A stretch of DNA of 11,255 nucleotides from the NCBI GenBank assembly GCA_029250385.1, contig JAQXFJ010000073.1, positions 1 through 11,255 of the forward strand. Direction: 5' to 3'. The position numbers were made by a program, and so were the translations under genes. Each line of letters opens with the position of its first letter. Within the stretch, counting starts at the first letter, position 1. The stretch is from Candidatus Poseidoniaceae archaeon (GTDB taxonomy: Archaea > Thermoplasmatota > Poseidoniia > Poseidoniales > Poseidoniaceae). The notes beneath the pieces were generated by a model. That model worked only from the letters and a program-made list of their open reading frames with translations. It did not search any database and had not been told where the DNA came from. Of this stretch, positions 4,833-11,255 are shown in pieces.

Positions 4833-7800
4833 ATGACAAGCGTGTTGGTGTTGAAAAACTCTTCAATACCACATTTACGCGTCATAATCCTAACCCTGAT
4901 GATGGTATTAGCCCCTCTAACCTCTAGCCTCAATGACTCTGCCTCTGCATGGGATAGTGGCCAAGAGAATAATTGGTCAAGAGATATAACCCATGATTTG
5001 ACAGACAACATGAATTATGTTAACACCACTTCTTACGATGCTTTCCAAGTGCCTAGCAATCATACCATTACTCAAGCAAGCCTTGGATTATCAGGGTACT
5101 GGAATGCGGTTAATTATTCGAATACTAGTTTTGGAACTGGTACTGAAAACCAATGGAATGGGACCAATCACCAGACGGAATATGATGAAAATACTGGCAA
5201 TCTAAGGCTGCTGAAAAATAATGTTTCAGATCAAATTAATGACTTTGAAACGGTTTCAAATGTTCCAAGCAACGGTTGGTTGGCCAATGGTAAGAATAGT
5301 AGTATCTGGACTATTATTCAAAATAACTCAAATCTAAATTCACAGTCTAATATGCAGTTGCCAAATAGTGGTTATCAAAACACCTCTTTTTTGGGGACTT
5401 TTGGTAACGGTGATATTTCATCCAATACCCAAACATGTATCAGAAGTCCAATCATTAATGTTCCAAGAATAATTTCCAATTACTCAATAACTTTTCAACA
5501 TTGGACAGCTATAGATTCATCAGATTCTGTTTGGGTCGAATATTTGAATGAGAATAACGAATGGATATCCTTACCAATTCCCTCTAATGGTGGTATTAAT
5601 CATTGGTCAGGACAAACAAATAGTTGGGATTTAGTCAATATTAGCCTTGATGGATTGCTTTCACAGAACCAATCAAGCACCTATTTTCAGTTCTGCTTGC
5701 TAACTAGTGATGTGATTTCCTCTAGAGGGGGCTGGTTTATTGACGACTTATTAATCTACAATCAGGGTGATAAAAAAGGTTCATGGTTTCATGGTAACTT
5801 TACCGAAGATTATTTGCCAAACGCATTATCAAGTCTTATTTTCCCCGTTAATTTCTCCAATATCCCTTACGTTGATGAGATTGAAATAAATATTAATTGG
5901 GATATTCAAGGTTATCTCTATGATTATCTAATGGTAGATTATTCAATTGATAATGGTACGACTTGGACCTCAATTTCAGGAACTTATGGAATTCCAGGAT
6001 TGGGCATTACTTACAACGGTAATTTCTTCTATGCTGAATCAAGAGGTTGGATACCAATCTATCTTGGTCTAAATCACAATTTTTCAGTTTCAGGCGGTCT
6101 AAATCACACCTTATTAAAATTCACAGTTCACACAAACCTTCAACAAAATCATGGGGGTTCTGTTTCGTCAGGATGGGAAGGCATCGCAATTGACGAAATT
6201 GTCTTCCACCATCAGCGGGGTACTAATTTGTCCCAAAGCACGCTTTTCAAGGATTTCAATAACCCACCGAACGTCTTTGTTGACTCATCAGATGGTTGGC
6301 TGTCAAATGGCTCTGCAACCTTAAACCAATGGCAATGGACTAACACGATGGGTCTCAATGCTCAGGATTCAATTAGTTATAGTTTCAATAATTTCGCCTC
6401 CTTACCATCAGGTTGGTCAATATCTGCCCAAGATTCTAACCAATGGGAATACGGTGAAATCCCTAATAATGCAATTTATGGTCCTGACGCTTGGAATTCA
6501 GGCGACTACGGTTTTGGTATTGCCTTAGATGGCAAGTATTCTAATGAAATGCTAACTAACTTATACTCTCCAGAGTATAATCTTCCAGAAAATTCTACCT
6601 CAAGGTTGACATTTAGAAGTTGGGTTTGTACTGAAGCAAATTGGGACGGAGGTGCCGTATCTGCTTCTACAGATGGTGGGATTAATTGGTGGTACCTGCC
6701 GGCAAATATTGGTGGTTTCCACGATCAAATTTCCACAGTAAATTCTAATTCACCATTCTTTAATGAGGGTATTTTAGACGGCTCGACAATTGGTAATAAT
6801 TGTCGTAACTCTTCTAGGCCATTTGATTTGAAGCAGTATGATGTTTCGAATTTGTCTGGAAATGATATTCGGTTCAAGTATTCCTTTTTCTCCGACCAAC
6901 TTATTGAATTGGATGGTTGGTACATAGATGATGCTGGAATTGAAATTGATATGTACCAAGAGACTGGTACTTGGCTCTCACCAACAATTTATCCAGATGA
7001 TCAAATTGGTTGGGGACAGCTAGACGGATTTGTTGACCAACCTGAGGGGACCGCAGTCAAGTTTGACATAATTGATAATTCCACAGGTCAAGTAATTCTA
7101 GGATACTCAAATCGTTCCCTTCCAATCGATATAAACCTAAATCCATTAGCGATTGATGCAATCAAGGTAAGGGTAAATTTTTCCAGCACTAACCCATATC
7201 TGACACCTTCAATCGAACGACTTGAGCTCGGGACAAATTCCTACATCGATTGGTATCACGTGAATAATGGAGTTTATTCAACTGAGAATTATTCTGAATT
7301 TTACTTATCAGAAGACAATACGATCTTAACACAATCGCAATCCTCGATCAATATTGACGTCAACCCGATTTGTCCGTTCTCATCTGCCACCGTAATCACC
7401 AATGGCAATAATATTACTCAATCTTCACAAATATTTGACCAATTCATTCAATTGACTTCTGAACTCACAAATTATCAAGAATCCAATATTCCATCTCTTA
7501 GTGATAATCTAACATTATCTATTGATACAACTGGTTCGATACAGCAAGTAGTATACCAGCCTAATTGTGTGTTATCATCAAAACAAATCGAAGTAGGCCT
7601 TGGAGATAACATGGATGAGTTATTCACGCTACCTAATTATGCTTCTTTCCAAAGTATTGCAAGTACAAATTCATTCACCAGTGTATCACTCAATGGTTCA
7701 GCGGTATTGCCAGACAATAACGGCACTTACGTGTTAGATTTGCTGAAAGACCAAACAATAAATCTGGATTATCAGATAATGACTTTGGATAATGATTTGG

Positions 7801-10800
7801 TAGACATCGACTCTCAATTGATTAATCTAGACTTGACTATTGATTCATTAATACAGGGACAGTTAGCAGGTCCACAATTCGCTGATTTAGCCTATGGCAT
7901 TGGGCTGACCAGTTCAAACCTCAAATCATTCAGTGATTGCCCATCTAAATCCTTTGACAATGGAAGGCTTGGCATTAACATGGGTATCGCTAATTGCACG
8001 ATATCCCTCACCTCAAGTACTAACTCGACAATTAACCTAAACAATTTCTTAGCGATTTCTCCGTTAGATCAAATAATCACGAACCTGTCAATTAATCAGC
8101 TTAATCAAGCGAAAAATCAGCATTTAGATAGTGGCAATCACGCCCTTCTCGAAATGCCTATTCATGTAAAGAGTGAATTTGGCAAGGTTTCGACTAAGAT
8201 TAACTATACCTCATATTTGCATCAAATCGACCGAATTGATAACATTGACACAATCCAATGGCTGCCTAATACTGACATAACGTTACAAACTTCACACATA
8301 CGTTTTGACCCTATCACAATGAGTGAAACCGGTTATGGGTTTGACAAAATAACGCTCGCTGCTTCAGTCGATTCAGGCGCAGCGAATGCTGAATTTATTA
8401 TTGAAGTAAATGATTTGTACTCAGACCACCAATTCATCATAGTTAGTGGGTCAGAAAAAGTCTCAATCAATGATTTAACATCGAATGTTTCATGTTTGGA
8501 GGGGTACTGCTTGATAAATTGGACTATTACCAGTAGCTGGCAATTAGATGATATTGATGATGTCAATTGGTTAATCTCTTCCACTGACTTTGAGGGTTTA
8601 GTGACTGGGCCTACAACTGTTAAACGACAGACACAATTTAATGAGATTGAAAATGATTTGGAGATATTTGAATTATCGGTAAGTGATTCAAACTCAAGAA
8701 TCATTAGCGATTGGACAAATGCTAACTGGCCGTATCGATTTAACAGCCAAGAAATATTATCAGTAAGTGGCCAGGCTAGGTTTCAAGGTATTACCGATGG
8801 ATTGGTAAACTCAGGAGATGGCGAGGTCGCCATAATCCTCACCGCGGTGCCTCCGACAAATCTATCAGGTGGTATTGATGAATGGCTTGGTGAACCGGTA
8901 AGTTGGTCACAGTCATGGTTTGTCGAATTAGGCGAAGATGGTAAATTCACCGTTGGCATCAGTACTCCAAGCAATAATGAAGTGCCAAGTAATACAAATC
9001 TCAAACTACATGCACAGTTATCTCGCTTGGGTCCACTAGACGATATTAGTGCTAATTCATTAGACCAAACCTCACCAAATATTGGTACAAAATTAATTTT
9101 CGATACTGGCAGTCCGCAAATTAAAGCCATCAATATCTATGACCCATCAGGTCTGACTACAGCAGATGGCCACATATGGACCTTAGACCAAGATATACCA
9201 ATTCAAGTTAATATTGAAGATATAGAAGGTTTAGACACAGAATTGACTGTTTATACTTGGGCAGAATATACCGATGACCAAAATGGTGATGGGTTGATGG
9301 ATGAGGCAGAATATCGTCTCACAACTGTTTCGGTTAACTACGCTTCAACCTCAGCTATGGTGGACATTCCTGCTATTTCGTGGCAAGAAGTCAAAGGTCC
9401 ACTGTCCAGTGGTAAGCTTAGCATAGTTCTGCAAATAAGTGACTTAGCCGGCAATGCATTAGCCAATGGTGGAACATTTGGAGAGACTACTGATGCAGCA
9501 ACGATATTGGTTCAAGATCAACTGCAAACGTTACTCGACACTTCAGCTCTATCATTGGACCACTTTGATAATAAATTACTACCAACCTATGAACATACAT
9601 TCAGTTACTCATTAACAGATTTCAACGGTATTGATTCTTTAGATTCGATTACTCTAGCTCTATTAGGTAGAGAATCACCAGATCAGTGTAATATTGATTA
9701 TTATCCACGAACATCATCCACAAATTATGATGAGAATTGTTTTATCTATCCTCCAATGACCCAAGTAACTAAATTCCAAGGTGTTCAAAAATGGTATGTT
9801 GAAGTAAAATTTGCCATAAGTTGGCAAGCCGCACAAACCTATGCCAAAGATGGTGGTATACCTTCGCTAAAGGCGTTTGATGAGGGACAAGATTTGTTGC
9901 TAGGTACGTCTTTACTACGCAGTTTTACTTGGCAATCCAACACCGAGATAATTACTAACCAATTGGCATTTTCTGACCAAACCTTACCCACAGGCCAGTC
10001 AGATAATTCTTCAGCGTGGGTCAGTCCAAGTGATGAGTTGACAATATCTGCAATGCTGCTACACAATGGTAGCCAGCAAATTATTAGTAACTTATCCGAC
10101 ATGAATTCCTTGGGTTGTATTATCGACGGTGTGTCTACAGAATCTATTACTGCGGAATTTTCTAACGGACTTTTACAATGTAATATTACGGTGCCATCCA
10201 GTAGTTCAAGTTCCGTTTTTGATGTACAACTGTGGGTATTATCTGATGGTGGACAGTTTAATTCAACCGTAAATGGAACAATCAAAGTTGACAAAGCGCG
10301 TCCAATACTAAATCTGGCATTAGGTGATTTACTCCGACTGGATTCTGACAAGTTAGTTGAAGTGAGGTTTAGTGCTGAAGTCTATGAAACAACTGAACTG
10401 ATTAATCCGGAATTAATCGTTTACTGGAATTTAGTACGCGATGGTCAACAACTGAACCAAGAACCATTTACCTCCTCTCTTAGTTTGCAAAGTTTAACAG
10501 ATTCATTGTACAAATTTGACGACATAGTCAACCTAAATCAAACTGGCGAGTTTAACATCAGTGAAGGTGATGAGTTGGTTATTTGGCTGACTATGCCAGA
10601 TAACTCAGGTAAACCTTTGATGGGTTTTGGTACGATTGAAGAACCGCTAATTCCTAAATTGACTTGGATTGATTTTGAACCGGTGATTAACCTTGTTGAA
10701 CTGCGAACTGATAATCCCGTTAATGGTGAGCCGCTATTGGTGACTACAAGGCTGGTTAATACTGGTCTAGAGCAAGGCCAAGTAACTGTGCAGATCTCTG

Positions 10801-11177
10801 ATATTAATGGCAAATTACTTGCGTCAAAGGACGTGGTTATTGACGGAGGTGCCTACAAATTAATCGATTGGGAAATTGAAGCATGGGCAGTAGGCGATAT
10901 TCAATTAATTGTTAGTTTACCTAATTATTCCCAAGCAGTATTGTTAGAGATTGAAGATGTTGAAGAATTTCAGTCCTCTCAAAGAGATTTGATGGGCACC
11001 ATTGGTCTGCTGATTATTTTTGTTGTGGTTATAGTCGGTGGCTTTGGTTATGCGTATCTGCAAAGAGCTAAAGATTTAGAGCAGTACACTAAAATTCACA
11101 TTAATCAAATACGTAGTCAGAAGCGATTAGATCGAGAAAACCTAGCGCAAAACGACCTCCCCTTCGAAGAGGAATAA
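4833..11177 (+). CDS. Giant secreted, membrane-anchored multi-domain surface protein
   Basis: 2114 residues, no recognised enzyme. A signal peptide (about 1-39) has hydrophobic core VIILTLMMVLAPL and likely cleavage after SASA. Three modules resemble MAM/immune-inhibitor-A-type jelly rolls. The first (about 132-312) ends in GGWFIDD (299-305). The second (about 315-463) has Asp-box-like SIDNGTTW (371-378) and GWEGIAIDEI (447-456). The third, clearest (about 515-710), has STDGGINW (612-619) and GWYIDD (695-700). A further beta domain lies at about 715-800 (TGTWLSPTIYPDD), then long beta-rich sequence without recognised motifs. An Ig-like segment is at about 1300-1410. The segment at about 1424-1560 contains an EF-hand-type loop, DQNGDGLMDEAE (1482-1493). 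More beta sandwiches follow, then a CARDB-like module (about 1954-2040), one transmembrane helix (2054-2076) and a tail of about 38 residues rich in charge. Many N-x-S/T sites fit a glycosylated exterior. The topology implies nearly the whole chain lies outside the cell, perhaps in adhesion or glycan binding. No HExxH or other protease signature was seen. GAGGTG 7 nt upstream and an in-frame TAA at 4815 fix the start. Confidence 0.95.
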   Translation: MTSVLVLKNSSIPHLRVIILTLMMVLAPLTSSLNDSASAWDSGQENNWSRDITHDLTDNMNYVNTTSYDAFQVPSNHTITQASLGLSGYWNAVNYSNTSFGTGTENQWNGTNHQTEYDENTGNLRLLKNNVSDQINDFETVSNVPSNGWLANGKNSSIWTIIQNNSNLNSQSNMQLPNSGYQNTSFLGTFGNGDISSNTQTCIRSPIINVPRIISNYSITFQHWTAIDSSDSVWVEYLNENNEWISLPIPSNGGINHWSGQTNSWDLVNISLDGLLSQNQSSTYFQFCLLTSDVISSRGGWFIDDLLIYNQGDKKGSWFHGNFTEDYLPNALSSLIFPVNFSNIPYVDEIEININWDIQGYLYDYLMVDYSIDNGTTWTSISGTYGIPGLGITYNGNFFYAESRGWIPIYLGLNHNFSVSGGLNHTLLKFTVHTNLQQNHGGSVSSGWEGIAIDEIVFHHQRGTNLSQSTLFKDFNNPPNVFVDSSDGWLSNGSATLNQWQWTNTMGLNAQDSISYSFNNFASLPSGWSISAQDSNQWEYGEIPNNAIYGPDAWNSGDYGFGIALDGKYSNEMLTNLYSPEYNLPENSTSRLTFRSWVCTEANWDGGAVSASTDGGINWWYLPANIGGFHDQISTVNSNSPFFNEGILDGSTIGNNCRNSSRPFDLKQYDVSNLSGNDIRFKYSFFSDQLIELDGWYIDDAGIEIDMYQETGTWLSPTIYPDDQIGWGQLDGFVDQPEGTAVKFDIIDNSTGQVILGYSNRSLPIDINLNPLAIDAIKVRVNFSSTNPYLTPSIERLELGTNSYIDWYHVNNGVYSTENYSEFYLSEDNTILTQSQSSINIDVNPICPFSSATVITNGNNITQSSQIFDQFIQLTSELTNYQESNIPSLSDNLTLSIDTTGSIQQVVYQPNCVLSSKQIEVGLGDNMDELFTLPNYASFQSIASTNSFTSVSLNGSAVLPDNNGTYVLDLLKDQTINLDYQIMTLDNDLVDIDSQLINLDLTIDSLIQGQLAGPQFADLAYGIGLTSSNLKSFSDCPSKSFDNGRLGINMGIANCTISLTSSTNSTINLNNFLAISPLDQIITNLSINQLNQAKNQHLDSGNHALLEMPIHVKSEFGKVSTKINYTSYLHQIDRIDNIDTIQWLPNTDITLQTSHIRFDPITMSETGYGFDKITLAASVDSGAANAEFIIEVNDLYSDHQFIIVSGSEKVSINDLTSNVSCLEGYCLINWTITSSWQLDDIDDVNWLISSTDFEGLVTGPTTVKRQTQFNEIENDLEIFELSVSDSNSRIISDWTNANWPYRFNSQEILSVSGQARFQGITDGLVNSGDGEVAIILTAVPPTNLSGGIDEWLGEPVSWSQSWFVELGEDGKFTVGISTPSNNEVPSNTNLKLHAQLSRLGPLDDISANSLDQTSPNIGTKLIFDTGSPQIKAINIYDPSGLTTADGHIWTLDQDIPIQVNIEDIEGLDTELTVYTWAEYTDDQNGDGLMDEAEYRLTTVSVNYASTSAMVDIPAISWQEVKGPLSSGKLSIVLQISDLAGNALANGGTFGETTDAATILVQDQLQTLLDTSALSLDHFDNKLLPTYEHTFSYSLTDFNGIDSLDSITLALLGRESPDQCNIDYYPRTSSTNYDENCFIYPPMTQVTKFQGVQKWYVEVKFAISWQAAQTYAKDGGIPSLKAFDEGQDLLLGTSLLRSFTWQSNTEIITNQLAFSDQTLPTGQSDNSSAWVSPSDELTISAMLLHNGSQQIISNLSDMNSLGCIIDGVSTESITAEFSNGLLQCNITVPSSSSSSVFDVQLWVLSDGGQFNSTVNGTIKVDKARPILNLALGDLLRLDSDKLVEVRFSAEVYETTELINPELIVYWNLVRDGQQLNQEPFTSSLSLQSLTDSLYKFDDIVNLNQTGEFNISEGDELVIWLTMPDNSGKPLMGFGTIEEPLIPKLTWIDFEPVINLVELRTDNPVNGEPLLVTTRLVNTGLEQGQVTVQISDINGKLLASKDVVIDGGAYKLIDWEIEAWAVGDIQLIVSLPNYSQAVLLEIEDVEEFQSSQRDLMGTIGLLIIFVVVIVGGFGYAYLQRAKDLEQYTKIHINQIRSQKRLDRENLAQNDLPFEEE
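6066..6108 (+). repeat. Short in-frame direct repeat inside the surface gene
   Basis: The 13-mer GGTCTAAATCACA occurs at 6066-6078 and again at 6096-6108. The copies are exactly 30 nt apart and in the same frame, so the protein reads GLNHNFSVSGGLNHT. It may be a remnant of a small duplication or simply two similar beta turns. Confidence 0.4.
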
Positions 11178-11210
11178 TCAAGAATGAAATGTCCCACGCC
11201 TGTAACATAA

Positions 11211-11255
11211 GCCGGGGTTCCCGAGCGGTCAAAGGGGGTGGACTCAAGATCCTCT
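11211..11255 (+). tRNA. tRNA-Leu (anticodon CAA), 5' part only
   Basis: The window ends inside this gene, 33 nt after the stop of the surface gene. The 5' acceptor strand is GCCGGGG, followed by TT at positions 8-9. The D arm is CCCGAGCGGTCAAAGGGG, with CCC pairing GGG and the GG of the D loop present. The anticodon loop is CTCAAGA with anticodon CAA, which reads UUG. The long variable arm, T arm and 3' acceptor strand lie outside the window. Serine tRNA, also class II, is excluded by the anticodon. In the anticodon stem (GTGGA against TCCTC), the second pair is U opposite U; this may be a true mismatch, or the bases after the loop may belong to an intron at the common archaeal site 37/38. 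No clear TATA element is visible in the 33-nt gap before it. Confidence 0.88.

Noticed and set aside
4828..4836. Two-codon upstream frame ATG AAA TGA overlapping the start of the surface gene
   Set aside because: It is only 2 nt from the ribosome binding site, too close to initiate well, and so short that chance explains it. It is mentioned only as part of the leader finding.
9839..10351. A 170-codon open frame on the minus strand inside the surface gene
   Set aside because: The sense frame is an unbroken 2114-codon gene with coherent domain order. The antisense product is rich in Ser, Pro and Cys without any pattern, and no ribosome binding site was noted.
4833..11177. The surface protein as a secreted M6 or other metalloprotease
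   Set aside because: The jelly-roll modules are shared with such proteases, but I found no HExxH motif or other catalytic signature in the chain.
11211..11255. tRNA as an attachment site for an integrated element
   Set aside because: The 3' half of the tRNA is outside the window. No integrase, direct repeat of tRNA sequence or phage-like gene is present in what can be seen.
1..11255. CRISPR array, insertion sequence, toxin-antitoxin or defence cluster
   Set aside because: There are no regularly spaced repeats, terminal inverted repeats, transposase, nuclease or paired small genes. All space is taken by housekeeping genes and one surface gene.

Overview
The window looks like a piece of an AT-rich euryarchaeal chromosome. 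The best guess is a marine Thermoplasmatota lineage (Marine Group II / Poseidoniales-like), although this cannot be proven from one window. The reasons are an archaeal EF-1A followed directly by archaeal-type uS10, an archaeal Gins51 replication protein, a class II tRNA-Leu that starts like archaeal ones, and a giant secreted, C-terminally membrane-anchored beta-sandwich protein of the kind common in that group. Ribosome binding sites are strikingly regular: an AGGAG or GAGGTG-like core usually ends 7 nt (8 for tuf) before the start codon, and this rule was used to choose two starts.

Layout: (1) 1-414, the 3' end of an acidic, probably extracellular protein whose start lies outside the window. 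(2) 471-1922, a complete pyruvate kinase with all catalytic residues and the residues typical of K+-independent enzymes. (3) 2040-3341, elongation factor 1-alpha (tuf), with strongly biased codons. It is followed 37 nt later by uS10 (rpsJ, 3379-3708, TTG start), the classical archaeal tuf-rpsJ pair. (4) 3711-4730, minus strand, a Gins51-type GINS subunit of the replicative helicase, convergent with rpsJ and separated from it by only 2 nt. It has an unusually long acidic linker carrying a PCNA-binding-like motif. (5) 4833-11177, a 2114-residue surface protein, divergent from gins. It has a signal peptide, three jelly-roll/MAM-like modules, many further beta-sandwich segments, an EF-hand-like calcium loop, a CARDB-like module, one C-terminal transmembrane helix and a short cytoplasmic tail. 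(6) 11211 to the end, the 5' half of a tRNA-Leu with anticodon CAA.

The genes do not form one pathway. This is a core housekeeping neighbourhood (glycolysis, translation, replication) next to one large cell-envelope gene. I see no mobile element, CRISPR array, defence cassette or integrase. No gap between genes reaches 120 nt. The points most worth a second look are the perfect palindrome that buries the ribosome binding site of the giant surface gene, and the PIP-box-like motif in the Gins51 linker. I do not see a clearly new multi-gene system here.
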